Shown: one piece after another, positions 10,838-49,500 of the stretch | How the letters are laid out: the number at the start of each line of letters is the position of its first letter | How positions within the stretch are numbered: position 1 is the stretch's first letter | NCBI RefSeq assembly: GCF_963662255.1 | Contig: NC_085060.1 | Span: 7,441,630-7,505,629, forward strand | Origin: Cinclus cinclus | Lineage: Eukaryota; Chordata; Aves; Passeriformes; Cinclidae | Direction: 5' to 3' | DNA: 64,000 bases | The notes under the pieces: generated by a model | What the model saw: the letters and a program-made list of their open reading frames with translations, nothing else | Database searches by the model: none | Told to the model about the DNA's origin: nothing | Program-made: the position numbers and the translations under genes

Positions 10838-13800
10838 TAACACCCCATTTGTCTTACAGTAACTCTGCATACAACACATTCTATAAAAGCCAGTCTGTCA
10901 ACACAAAATGTGCTGGCATCTTGGTAAAGTGACAAAGCTATAGCAAAAAAGACAAAGCCTATTTTTTCTGGAAACAAATTAGAATATTTCCTTCTGTTTT
11001 AGTCCAGATATAACAGCAATCACAATCAAGAACCTTGTATGATACAACTGGATGAGCAACTTCTGATAATATCAACATACAGCCATTTCTTAGTCACAAT
11101 GGTAGCAAACTCTTCTAAAATGACATTATTATTCAGCCATTAGAGTGATGAACAACTGGCTTGTTTTAGGAATGGATGGAAACAGATTTATTTGCATCAC
11201 ATGGCAGCAGCCACTTCCATGTCCTGGAAAATGCTATCAGTTTAATTACCATCAGTTGTCCCGCACGGTGGAAAGAGCTGGTAGTTTTATTATTTGAGCA
11301 GTTCCCTCCTCTCACATGCCCAAGCCCTGAGCTGGGCACACAGAGGCCAAGCAGCCAGTTCCTCGTGGGGGTCAGGGCTGTCACTGGTCACCAGAGCACA
11401 GGGAGCAGTGTCAGCCTCCAGAGCAGCACATTCCATACGGCAAGACCAGGAACATCACAGCTCTGCTACCTGTGTCCCCAAGCTACTGAGTATGCAACAA
11501 AGGCCCAGCCACAAGGAAGGGCTGTGCAGTGGCCCCCAGAGCCACTGTCAGTGTTGGGGGGTAATCATGACACAGCTGCCAAGGCACACTGCAGCAGGCA
11601 CAGCAATTGTCAAACTGGACAAACAGCATCAGAAGTTGCAACAATCTGCAGCCTACCTACAACTATTTTGTACTGAATGATGCACCTTCATTTATTTCCT
11701 ATGACTAAACATGAAAATAAAGGCAGAAAACTTCATGGAAACATAAGGAAGAAAGCAAGACAGGTGAGTGAAGTGACAGAACAGCATTCACTTAACTAAG
11801 CTGCTTCCTGTTCCTGTGCACACCAAGCACACTCAGATGATGTGATGGGAGTCTGTATCACCAACTTCACCTGGCTAAGAAGCAGCACAGTCACAGGGAT
11901 CTCTCCCTGACTGTGCAGGGCTTTGAAGTCAAGGCATCATTCTTCAGGAGTGAAGGAAGGGAACAAGCTGCTGTTGCTCTAGCTTCAGCAGTCCCAGCTA
12001 AACCTGCATCTATTTGTTAGCCAGCCTGTCTGGAATAGGGATGGAAGGAGCTGGAATAGGAAAAGGAAGGGAAAAAGCTAGACATTAACTCCAGAGTTCC
12101 TCTGTCACAAGCAGCACTCACAGTGCACTGAGGCAGTAGCTCAGCAAACATACCTCTGGGTTGCACTTTTGGAAATCACTGGCACTTGCTACATCTCCAT
12201 CTCCCCAGACAATCAGTCCATGATGCAGAGATTCCAAAAGGAAGAACCTTGCTAGCTGGGCCATTGCCTGAGTGCTGCCAGCCTATTGGAAGTGACCTCA
12301 CTACCCTCCATCCTGCTGAGACTGCTCACTGTGACTAGTCTTCCTGGATCAGCCTGCAGGTGTATTACAGGAACAACTTAAAAACACCACCCTTTTAAGG
12401 AAGAAATATAAACAAATTGAACAAAAAATCCATGCAGTTAATAAAAGTTAATGTTCCCCTATACAGCCTAACTTCTCACCTTAAATCTATAGTGATATAT
12501 ATATGCTCTTTATATATAGATATAACATCTGACCAAGAGCTACTACCCAGCTGGCAAAGGCTTTACAGTCTCTTGGGTGGGCACTAATAGAAAAGAGTAT
12601 TGTACAAATTGAGCACCTTTCTACAACCAGGTAACAACAGAAGGTTGTTGTACTTTTCAAGTTCCATCACCTTCTTCTGCACTTAGATCTTCACATCTTG
12701 GCTCTCAATCAAAAAAGTCATTGAATTTTAAGACTTTTAATATCTCTGTTACCTTGATTAGTAAATAGTTCACAGTTTTGACTAATTGTTGACATAAACA
12801 ATACCTCTCTCATAAACCTATAAAAGCTTTTGGTATGGGCAGCTGTATCTATTCTCTGTTAATTTCATCATGGCTATTTGCAGAATTACTCACTGATAAA
12901 ACCTTATCTGGGTACATACTGGACTAGAAAAACATTATCATCTGCTCTGTATTTCTAAATAACGTTGTGAAATCATTTTTTAGAAGTCATATAGCACGGC
13001 CATGTCCATATCCACATAAAAGGATAGATTAGTTTTATCTTTTATACATAAAAATACAAATCAGCACTATATTGTATCAACTGCAATTACTCTGTAAAGG
13101 CTTCAGAGAAAAGCTTCCTCATTCTCCACATATACGATATAGCTTTTGGACTTCTCCAGTAAAACTTTATTTTACATTAATACCTGAGAGTATTGAGAAG
13201 TGTGCAAGACAATTCATAAATTTAACACCAACTCCAATTATGGCATTTCACAAAGTGCCTGTAACACAGTCAGAAATTAATTTTATTCTTCATTCACACT
13301 AGTGAAAAGCCTCAGAAAGATACCATCCCCATCCTGCTTCCTTAAGAAAACATGCACAGTATAAAAATAATGCTGCTCTGCAGAGAAAGATTGTCATACA
13401 GGGTTTAGAAACAGACATTTTAAACAGCTTAGCACAGACTCCCCCCTTACTTTAATATTGTTGCTAAAATACAAGCTCTTAACCCTTCTCTAAATGCCTT
13501 CTAGCACCAGCTACCAAAGATTCAAGGTCAACCTTTCTTAGCTTTTACACTGGCAGAGCTTTCCTCCACAGAATCTCTACCATATCGTATTTTCTTTATA
13601 TTAAAAATTTCAAGTCAGATTCAAGGGGATTTTCTTGTTGCCTTGAATCCTGACAGACAGAAAACATTACAGCATCAATAATCCAGAGTGCTATAGAAAA
13701 GCAATAGTAATTACTGGGTTGAAATATGGACTCAGGGTAGGCAAAGAAGCAACTGCAATCTATCCCTAAGCAGCTCAACAGTCAACACTCTGCTACAGAT

Positions 13801-14656
13801 GGCCTGTGCTTGGACTTTCCAAACACCAGCAAAACTCTGTGTTTCATCAACATACTCCTAAGAAGCCAACAATAGCTCCTCTTGCCAGATAAAGTACAAC
13901 TACCATTTGGTCAGACAGATTTAGCCACTGCTTTCCCTTGACTTCAAACAACCAGTATTAGTTTCTGCATCCTTGTGAGCCTGGATGACCAAATAAGATT
14001 CCATCCTTTTCACCTCATATTTGTACAAGGACTGGTATGGGACAAATGGGACAGAGGGGCTGGAATCTACTAGAGCCCAGACCCATGGGTAACATCAAAG
14101 CAGAGGAATTATGACCAGGAATTAAAACTTCCTTTTCTAATCTCATGGTCTTATGCTATCACAGCCTCTGTTCTTAGTCCTCATCCTGCTTTGACCCCAT
14201 TCAAACACAACGAATTTGGAAATAACTAATGACTAATAATGTGGAAGACAACCTCCAAGCTGTTGACACTTCTTTAAAGTGAAAATGGGAAAAAGTCATT
14301 CCTTCTATCACAGTAATAGAAAAGAACCTGGAGAACACCTACTCTAACAAGTCATTCAGACAGGTTTGCAACAGGTGTACCTCCAGTATCTCCAAGCAAT
14401 GATGCATGTTTTAGTAACATGGTAAAGACAGTTTATTATTCAGTTCTTTTTTTTTTGGGACTGAAACTTACGAACAATGCAAGAAAGTGACTGTGCTTCA
14501 ATCTGTTTTTATTTACATTACATACCAATTAATTGATACTTGAAGCTAATTCTTCAAGTTTCATTCCCTATGTGAACACCAGACTTGATTTCCATAGTTA
14601 TAACTTTCATTTGTAAGCACTTTATGTGATTAATGCAGAGTCAAATGTAAAGAAAA
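10838..14656 (-). other. TBC1D8B: Probable 3'UTR of TBC1D8B
   Basis: AT-rich and free of convincing coding sequence, following the TBC1D8B stop codon. Several other TTTATT signals (near 11691, 14430 and 14507) allow shorter forms. A GC-richer patch at 11170-11680 holds overlapping open frames on the + strand that I regard as chance. Confidence 0.5.
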
Positions 14657-39640
<24,984 letters not shown>

Positions 39641-39700
39641 TCAGTTCTGGCCAAACCCGATTCCACGTTCAGCCCACAGGACAGACAAATGTCACTAGAG

Positions 39701-42222
39701 GCCGTGTTTGGCGCCCAGGTGTGTTTTCCACTCGGCCTGGCGCTGCGGACGGGGTTCGGGGGGCGCAGAGAGAGAGGCAAAAAACACGAGCAAAAGCTTC
39801 AGAAGTTTCAGAGCCCCACTCCCTGCTCTGTTCCAGTCTCTGGTGCCGAGGACTTCCCAGAGTTAGTGTCTTTCCCCCCTCCATGCAAGATTCACTCCTG
39901 TTCCTAACGCAATCTGTCATTCAGTACAAATGGAGTGAGTAGGTCTTCCTGTTTCCCAGGAACTTCTCTGCACTTTCTTTATGTTACAGACGACAATATA
40001 ATATTGGTTTTCACATTCATAGATTAACTTTTTGCATCACAAGTATAGTACAATTTATACTTACTTTTAATTGCTTTTGTATAGTAGAGTATCAGTTTGT
40101 GTATACACGGTATAGTTTATATGAGTAGTAGTGTGATAAATATGTTAAATTGTAGGCTTTAGCAAAATGTTAAAATAGAGACTAAAATACCTCTATGTAA
40201 CCAACTTAGAGAATGGTCCAAAACAATTATTTTTCTTCCATCTGTGTACTGGCCTCTCCAAGTGATAAAATTACAGAAACCAGGGCATAAGCATCCAGGA
40301 CAGATTTATCAACTCCTCGCTATCAGGGAGTGTAAAACAACAAGATGGAAACGGGAAGAAATAAAATATAGTGACCTAATCTACCGAATGTCCTGCAGAG
40401 AAGTCAGAGGTTAAAAACAAACAGGAGAGTTCCTAGAATGTCAAAAACTCAAAAGAATGTTTGAATAATGCATATGCATGTACCCCGTTTTACACTGACA
40501 GTGTGTTCCTTGGCTAATCACCAAAAACACCCCAGCTCTGGGTATTTTTTGTCCCTTGTTTTATCCCTTATTAAACTTTTAAAATAATTAACCTTCCTAA
40601 GATTATCAAGGATAATGCTTTATTGATTGCGTGTCATACAAAACATTCAGCAGACAGCTGTTTAAACTCAGCCTCTACTTTGAGCTCTTTCTAAAAAAAA
40701 TCATGCACATTACATACTAACTGTACATTGCAACTTTGGCACTTTTGCTTTACCCTGCCTTCCTTCATGCTTTTCAACAGCACTTCACTACAAAAAATGC
40801 TGCTGCTAGCACTGGTCTATTTGTGAGCACAGGCACAGTGAGGTTTTGCCAGGCAGTCACAGAAATTGGCAATGCCCATCCACTTCCAGCTGCTTAAGCA
40901 ACCACTTACCCAAAGGACCAGTGTAAAAGCAGACCCAAGCGTGCAATCACATTTAACTCACTGGAAGCTTCAAAAGTGGGTTAATTGCACTGGCATAAAA
41001 CTTATTTTCCTTTTCTTTCAGTCATTCATTGCACCAGCAATAAAAGCTGTAGAATTGATAGCTGTGCTTTGGGGACTGAATATAAATTTACTTAATACAA
41101 CTCTTTTACTTGTTTTTATAACAGAAGAAGCACCAAATTTCTGGTGGTCTACTATACTAGAAATGAAAAATAAAAGTCATTAGCCATCACATGGTAACTA
41201 ACACAGATCAAGCATTAATGAGAGTCCCTGATACCCTGGAACACAGCTCTTCATGAGGAAGTGTCTTCAATCCCCCACCTGAAGTCACAAGTAACAGATA
41301 CTGCTGGGGATTTATGAGTTGAACTGATTGAGTAGTTCCTGCATGGATCCTGCTCCCCTAAGAGCATTCCCAGAGAGAGTGTTGAACATTTAATTTCCCC
41401 CAATTAGACAAGCCCCTGGACACAGGAAATTAAGGACCTAAACCGGATCTAATTCTGATGCTAATTTTAAGGAGAGATGCCCTTGGCATTTCCTCCCCAG
41501 AGCTTGCCTTTTGATGACTCACACATACACTGGACATATTAGGACATGTGTGACTTGCTAATGTAACATTCAAACTTTTTTAATTGGATAAATATTTAAC
41601 AGTAAAATGCTACTGCTCGGAAAATACCTGTTTTGTATTTCCCTGTTTCAAGGTCTTGAATGTCTTTCTCTTTTCCAGTTCCCTCAGATACTGGATTCTT
41701 AATCAAATACTGTTCAGATGCAAAGAGTGCTCCTATATGGGCATGGAGGAATTTACTTATAGCCACTTGAAAACTTTCTGAATCAGTGCACAATCATGCT
41801 ACAGTGTAATCAATCATTCTACAGCAACACAGATCCATTTAGTGCTGCAGAATTTTTCTTTCACATTCAAGACTTATCCTAGAAATTGTAAATTACTTCT
41901 CTCAAATAACCATGTCAAAATTAGATAAATAGCTGTGTAAATAAATGTTGGCATCACTCTGTATAACCAACAGGTGAACAACCAGTGCAGAGTTGCTCTA
42001 GGAGTATTACATAATTTTTAGTTCACACAGCATCAGTGCTGCAATTTAATTTCAATTTTCTCTTGAAACCAAAATTAATTGCTGAAGCCAGTAGATTTTT
42101 TGTGATCTCCTCCACACTGCAAAAATTACACCTCTGCAGGAGACAACCCCCATTTACTTCTGCACAGGAAAGGCATCAGTCCAAACTTGAGTGAAAAGGC
42201 AGGGCTACCTTCTGTGCTGGTG
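39701..42222. other. Intergenic, no gene recognised
   Basis: AT-rich sequence between the TBC1D8B promoter and the LTR-like block. The open frames are short and lack family resemblance. No RNA gene or further repeat recognised. Confidence 0.5.
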
Positions 42223-42738
42223 TGTTGAAATGTGAGAAACTACATTTGCTTTTAAGATGTCAAAGATTTATTAAACCTTAACAAATACAACAAAGGACTA
42301 AGAAAACAGACATGGTACCAGGAACATATGGCACAGCATCTGCCATGTCCTTGTCCACAAAAATGGGTGCTCTGCCTTTTATACCCTGGGGGCTTGCATC
42401 AGCCAACCCTGGCCCCTCCCAAAGTCTGTCGGTCAACTCTTTTCTGCCATCCCTTGGTGAAGAGTTTCTTGCCACTTGACTGGAAGTCAGGTGTCATTCT
42501 GTGCCCCCTAGCAACAAGCTTTTCCCATCCCAAGCAAGGGGCACATGTACATGCCCTCACTCCACAAGTCTTTCACACTCAAGGCTGGCTGGTGGCAGCG
42601 ATGCCAAGGGGGGGAAGGGGACTATGGGGAGAACAGAATGTGTAGACAACAAACCACAATAACATAACTATACATCAATAAAAACTCTCAACATATATCC
42701 CATATTCATCCCTTAACTGCGAGAGCCAGTCCTTCACA
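42223..42738 (-). mobile_element. Putative solo LTR of an endogenous retrovirus
   Basis: About 516 bases bounded on the + strand by TGTTGAA and TTCACA (short inverted TGT...ACA ends). Read on the - strand it has GGTATAAAAGGCAGAGC (TATA box near 42380) and, about 115 bases later, TTTAATAAATC (poly(A) signal near 42268), in the order and spacing of an LTR promoter and R region. I see no internal retroviral genes beside it and no clear target-site duplication, so the exact ends are uncertain. Confidence 0.5.
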
Positions 42739-45142
42739 TTATCTATCTATAATGTTAAACACATAAAGAAATTAGATTAAATCATACAGGATAGGTAGAT
42801 TAGGTCACTTGAGAAGTGCAGAATTTTCTCTCTGAAGACAGATGCACTGTATATCTCCATTTTATGGCAAAAGCCACTGCCTTTAAGACTCAAACTGCTT
42901 TTATATGTTTGCAGCCCTCATCACAAGTCCTGCTATTCCCTTTATCAAAATTCTCATATGAACTATATTTCTATAGGGACACCTGAAAATTTTCCTCAAG
43001 ATGAGAAAATGACATTATTTTGATTTGAAATTTAAAATTAAGCCTGTTGTTAAAGCTTGATTTACAAGAGAGCACAGTAATCCAGCACCAGGCAACAAGG
43101 CTCCCTCTCCTACAGGGATAAAAAAACCCCCAAAACTTTCCCAGTCCCCCTTTGAGAGCCTGTAAGTGTTTTACTGAAGCGTCTAGATCAGAGCATTCCT
43201 CAGAGAAAGGGAGGGAGTAAACACTTGGATGTGATGCCAGAGCCTGTTCAGTTTGCTCTTTGGGGACAGAAGAATTGACAAGCCTGTGTGACTCAGTAGG
43301 AATATTAACAGAGTCAACAGGCAGACATTTTAGCGACTGTACCACTTGTGGACTCATTATTTCCATTATCTTACACATGAGCATTAGTATATCTATAGAA
43401 AACCCCAAAATTATTACACAATAACAGCATGGTTTTATTGCTTTTCTGGAACAACCCTAGCCCCAGGCACATTCCTGTTGGCTTCTTGCTTAGAGGAAAG
43501 AGTCTGTCATGCCACGGTGTGTGCAAACACACACACACACACACATAAAGGTATACACACATGGCCCGGAGACATTCTAGCCCATGACATCACCAAAAAA
43601 AAGTGAACATTTTTCTGCACAGTCCCCTAAGTAAGGTTGGTAAAGACAGCTGCTATCCATGGAAACTTGGAAATACAGAAAAAGTGAGAGTGCATCTTAG
43701 AAATTTCTTTAAGGCAGTCTCACGGCAACAAACGCAAGTTAAGTATCAAGATGGTGTTCACAAAAATTACACTTTCATTTTTAAACCAAATCCCTTGCAT
43801 AGCTACTAGTTACAAACAAATCTGCATAGATAAGAACATGGCAGACTTGCAAGTTAAGCTGCAAAACTGGAGAACCATTAAGCTTTGCCTAGCAGTAGCT
43901 CAAATACTGCTCCGGTACTTACCCTGCATATGTTCCTTTAGCGGTGGGTTACATTTGATACAAGAATCCTTCTGAAAATTTCCCACTGAAATAAGTATCT
44001 CTCTGAAAATTAGCATAAGTGCCTCAAGCAAGCCCCCCCAGACTAGAGAGATCACATACCCATCACCTGAACCTACAGCAGTACAGGTTCAACGAAGGGA
44101 GTGTCTGCACCTCTACCCCCAGTTCTCCACTAGTGCATTCCCTGGGAAAGGGCTGTGCATTCACATTAACCTTAGAAATACAAGTTCCCTGCCTGGGGAA
44201 AAGGCAGGTTTGTTGTTCTTAAAAGGGCATAAATGTAGAGCTTGAATTCTACAAAGTAACCCAAACAGTGCCTTTCAGTGTATTGAATTGATCTGAATCC
44301 CCCCCCCCCCACCCTTTTTTTTTTCTTGAACATCAAATGTAGCTCCTATTGAACACAAAACTGGCAGATGATTTCATGAGAGTGGATTCTTCCAGCTTAC
44401 ACACCACAATACATTTTACCAGCTTTGTGAAATTATATGAAGTGATGAGGGGCTTCGTATTTACTGCTTGGCTCTTCCCTTCACTGCTCTGCACTTCAGA
44501 GTTAGAATAAAAAGGCAATCACAGCTTCAGAGTGGAGTCTGATTATAGTCAGCTTTGCAACTGAAGCTCAAAACCAACTGATATTTTCTAGACTAGACTT
44601 GGAACTGAGCTAAAAAGAAAAAGACGACCTAACTGCTCCCAAACCAGCCAGGAGAGCAACAAGCTTTTACTGTATATCAGAGTAGAGTACAGAACAAAGG
44701 ACAAGGTGTAATTTTTAAATGTTTTTCTTCCCCCCCAAAGGAAGCATAGATATTGGAGTAAGGAAGGGATGCTGAGCAACCTTGCAAAGGAAAAGTGAGA
44801 TGCAGCCAGTCCAGTCTGAAGTGCACACGGCAGACTGCCTTGAGCTGAACTTGCCTAAAAGCACAATTCAGCAGCATACTGAACACATCCTAAAGTGCTT
44901 GGATTTTCTTTAACATCGAGTACAGCTACTAGGTTTCAGCATCGCAACCATTTCAATCCATGTAACAGTAGCATCCTGCACATAGCTAGCACTCCTTATT
45001 CCAATCACCATGAGCAAACACGGCTTCTTTTTGGCCTCCCAAAAGAAGGATGTATTTCAAGATTGTGGGACAGGGCAAATTCAGCATCTGCTTCCGAGAG
45101 CTGGTAATATTTTGTATCAGTCAGGATCATCAAAAATAGAGT
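42739..45142. other. Intergenic, downstream of RNF128
   Basis: No coding exon recognised. Contains a CA microsatellite near 43.5 kb, a C10/T10 run near 44300-44325 and otherwise AT-rich unique-looking sequence. RNF128 transcripts using a more distal poly(A) site could extend here. Confidence 0.45.
43525..43545. repeat. (CA)n microsatellite
   Basis: Ten uninterrupted CA/AC units, the clearest dinucleotide repeat in the window. Confidence 0.9.
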
Positions 45143-46440
45143 TTTATTTACATTTTCATATTCAAATTTGATACAAATTACAAAATATTTACAACCATTT
45201 CATTTGCACTATAGCTAAGAAAATGCATTGCTTTTCCCCCCAGATTCTTAAGTTATTTATTGGAGCCTCTAAGACAAAAATCCTACTGAACAACAGAAAT
45301 CAGTCAAAGATGCAGAGGTAAAAAAATAAAGTGCATTAGTAAGATGTCCTTAGTTATCTTCACTGGACAAGGCCAAGTCACTTACTATTGAGGTACCAGG
45401 TGCTCTTACTTGACCCCATCTCAACTCCACACAGAGGACAGACATCTTCTCCAACCCTCTGTTACAGCCACAGGACATCGGCTCTCCCTGCAGATTGTGC
45501 ACTTGAGCAAGACAATGTACATCAACAGTCCAGCACTTTTCAGAGGCTGGATCATTTCTGAACAAAACACAGCAGATCCTTTTGTAAGAATTTATCTTTT
45601 CATCTTCGGCTGAGTCTTTTCTGAAGTCAGTTCCAGACTCCCACAAAGCCAGGACTCTGACATATTGCTGATGCTAGAGATGGTTATAGCTCCTCAAATC
45701 ACTGGAGGACCCTTCAGTCTAACAGACTAATGTTAACAAGGTTTGAAAAGTTCCTGCAGTTGTTCCCTTTACAGTAAGTCAGATTTGGCCTGTCAGCTTG
45801 CAGCTTTTCTTCCCCTTTAGGAAAGTGTGGTTGGCAGGTTGGAGTTGAGAGGTAGAGAATCAGTTGGTTACTAGAGAGCCAAAGACACTGGACAAAATCC
45901 AGTTTGACAAGCATTAGCTTGCACTTTCTCCTATCAAATTAGTGCACTGAAACATTAAATACCACATTGCTTTAAACAAAATTGTCTCATAAATAAGTGT
46001 TAGAACAGATCACAATAAATTTGTTTACAATGAAAATCCACTTGAATGAAAATAATAAACAACAAAAAAACCCAACTCAAAATTATTCCCAGTGGAGACA
46101 ACTATAACATAAAAAAATCTCACTTAGACAACTCAAACACAGTAGAGAAGCTTTGCTGAAGATGGAATTTTTGTTTAGTTAAAAATCTGCTGGTTTTCTT
46201 TATATTTAAGACAGCTTTTTCCAGAGAGTGTTAAGACTCCTGTGGGAAATACAGTTTTAAGAAAGGCAAACCACACAATTATGATTAGGACAATGATTTA
46301 TCTAAATCTTTTTCAGATATGACTTATCTAAATATTGCCAATGCAGTATTTTCTGCAACAGTTCTGCAACTTTTGGTTTATGTGGAATGGCAGTAAGCAG
46401 CTCCTTGCAGAAGGTTTGCAGCATGTGGCTGGGCATGTTC
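45143..46440 (-). other. RNF128: Probable 3'UTR of RNF128, with poly(A) signal at its end
   Basis: Follows the RNF128 TAA directly. TTTATT at 45143-45148 is AATAAA on the - strand and gives a UTR of about 1.3 kb. No coding potential consistent with a further exon. Confidence 0.5.
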
Positions 46441-46577
46441 TTAGAACGTGACTTCACAAACAATTCCGCCTTCACAAACTTGTGTTTCATCTCCCTCAAA
46501 ACCTGGGTTGTCACCGTGTGAAAGGACAGTCACAGTGGATGGCTGGGATTCTTCACTTACAGGATGTGTGTTGTCAT
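46441..46577 (-). CDS. RNF128: RNF128 last coding exon
   Basis: Encodes [20 protein letters not shown] and [17 protein letters not shown], ending VCEVTF before TAA. Human ends HVDNPTFEEDETPNQ...VREIKS, so DNPxFExDET anchors the exon. Acceptor TTCTTCTGGACAG. Confidence 0.88.
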
Positions 46578-49500
46578 CTGTCCAGAAGAAAACCAAAGTC
46601 AAGACAAGTCAAAAAGTGCCACAGTGCCACAGCCAAGCATTACCACCTTAAAGCAAACCATACAAACTATTTGCACAAGCTCAACTTGCACTTTTCCTGC
46701 AGAAATGGAGCATGGCCTTGGATTTCCAACTACCTCTCTCCTGCTGCCCCTTGTTAGTTTGGGAGCCCATTCTTGCCACTGCCTGTCCTTTCTGGAGATG
46801 CCTGCCCATCCTAGTAGCACTGAGCAAGCTGAAGCTGTGTGCTTAAGCCACAGAAGGCTAAAACATCCAACTAGGAGGATTTTAGGAGGTCTTGTATCTT
46901 TAGGCTGCTGAAGGGAGGCATCAAGAGCAAATCCTAGAGACCAGGCTCAGGATAAAGTGGGGGTGGGCCCGTGCTGATTTGGAGAGGAAGGTCTTCCCTA
47001 CAGACTAACCCTGTCTGGCTGATGTCCCTGTGTGTCCTTCCCACTCCAAGTGAGAATACACTAGAATGACCCATGTAATGTAAGGACCCAGCATGCCTCG
47101 AGTTACTTAGAGGGATGCAATTTCAACTTCTGATGTTTAGCTCATAGGAAGTGTCCTCTTCTCTACTGGGGTGCTTCAACAGGGCAATCCTGAGCACACA
47201 CCACTTGCTGTAGCAACATGTCCTGCAAGAGACAGGAAAATTTTGGATTTGCTGCCTATCAGCTAAACTTCCTACGGGAAATAGAGCATCCCCTTCCTAA
47301 GGCCACACCACAATTCAGAGGATAGTTACTTTCATTTGTTTACCTGCAACATCTTCATTTGTAATGCCAATAGCAACACTGAGTACATGTTGGTAAAGCT
47401 GAGCACTAAAAGACATTTTCAATTTGTTTGCTCTTGTTCAAAAAGAAAGTATTTGGAAAATCTGATATTCTTTACAAATTAATACTCTCTAAAGTGTTCA
47501 AGGATGACTCAGCCTTGGCAAATCTGAAATTCAATTAAAATATATGTCTTCTCTATTTTGCACCATCTAAGCTAGAGCAAGACTGACTCCCCCAAAGTTT
47601 TCTGTAACTACTTAAAGCAGACAGATCTAGTAGCAATCCAAATGAAATCTACAAAGAGACAAAGGGTAAGGGACATCTTTGGAAAAGTCTCTTTGCTCTT
47701 GAAGTATGTCTCTGACTTTGAACTACTCTTTCATAGACTTTGGCTTTTAATTCACATTAAGGTTATGTTTCATGTGAAAACAAAGACCATGTGTCAGAGT
47801 TAAGGGCTAAAACAAAAGGTAAGATTAAGATAACCCTGAAAAACAAAGTATTCAAGCCCTGTGAGATGCTATGAAGGCCAGTCCCCCTAATTCATAGCCT
47901 AAGCAGCCAAGCACAAATGATCTAGCAAGGCAGATTAAAGAGTAGACATACTTTGTGATGGTGCATGTGCCTCCTGAGCAGACTCATCTGGTCCCTGTAC
48001 AGAATCATATCCAGATGATGCTGTTTCACTAAGATTATCCTCTTCATTAACTATGGTCACAGTGGATAGAGGTCTTTGGCCACTGGATCCTGGGGCATGC
48101 ACAGGCTCAGACCGTGGTTCTACATCCATCTTTGTGAAAAAAAAAAAAAAAGAAAAAATTATTAAATTACAACTTGGCAGGAGGGTGTATCTTTCTGGGA
48201 GAATAATGCCTGCAAGGACTGACTCTGGAGCACTTTTTCACAGAGGGAAAAACATGAAATGGAATAAAAGTTCTGCTGTTAACCTCCAGTATCAGAAGTG
48301 AAAACCAGTTACTGCCTAATTGGGAAGTTCAGACACAGCTTCTGCATTGCTTGCCCAGTATCAGGAAGTGTGTCTTCCTTCCACTCAGTGCAGAGGTGCC
48401 TCCCCCAGGCAAACCCTGACTAACGTTTTAGCTGGCCCAGGCAGCATCAGGCACTGGAAACAGCATCTTCCTCTGGCACTTGTAACAAGGAGCAATTACA
48501 GGACACAGAAAATCCTGATGTATCCTAGGAAATTATGCAGGAACATCATACATGCTAACACATTCAATTTTCAAGGGCTCCAGGTACTGAGCAAGGGAAG
48601 AGAAGCTGGTTTCAGGGACAATGAGTTGTCATAGTCTACCTGAAGATTTGAGAAACAACCTTAGCTGTTAGCACAAGAGTTAAGAGCAATTCTTCTGTCA
48701 GGCATGAGTCAGCTTCGGCTGACATTATGCCCAAGCCTTTAGGCAATGACTCGTACCAGGTCAGCTGCAGGCTTCCCTAAAAGGGACACTGCAATTATTC
48801 CTGTAGCAACTGGCCACAGATATGGCAACCCCTGTACTTATCACCTGCACTCTAGAGAGAGCATGAAAAAAGCTCAAGATGTGGTCACACCACCAGTGCA
48901 ATACTGTGACTGGCAGCTGCCACCACGACAACAGTCTCAACACTTACCTCAACACCCAACACTTTGAGGATGTCACATTTGCACAGAGGACATGTCCCAT
49001 GTTCCAGAAGCCAGGGGTCAATACAGGTCTTATGGAAGACATGGCTGGTGGAAGAAGGTAGCCAGCAGGTTAGGTTTCATACCAGGAAGATTGCTCATGT
49101 GCCAGCTCTGAGGGACCTTTTGTAACACCAAGAATTTATTCCTTCTAGAATGGATGACCTTATTTTGCCACAAGTTTCAGCTGAAAGTTTTGGGTAGTTG
49201 ATCTTCCAACCTGTAGCTGATTTGTGCTTATTAGTATCCCAATAAAACTTGGTAGAATTCAGCATTATCATTTTTGCTACACCTAAACAGTCTAAAACTG
49301 TTTTTCCAAAACTGCATACAATACATTCCCAGCTGATATTTGAATGATACTATTGACATCTCAGCCTTAGCTTTAAGGTTAACTTCTGCCATGCAGATGA
49401 CTAAATAGCTTTTGTTTCTGTTGTAATTACATAGGCAAATCATCTCACAGAGTTATGTCCTCAAGATAAACTGTACTTCCACCCATTTACAATGTCTGTG

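Noticed and set aside
11176..11680. Overlapping + strand open frames of 166 and 128 codons inside the TBC1D8B 3'UTR region
   Set aside because: The two frames overlap each other, show no recognisable domain or splice context, and lie antisense to the UTR. A GC-richer patch explains the lack of stops.
12490..12530. AT-rich stretch (TATATATATGCTCTTTATATATAG) as a regulatory hairpin
   Set aside because: Short low-complexity sequence in a probable 3'UTR; nothing distinguishes it from ordinary AT-rich UTR.
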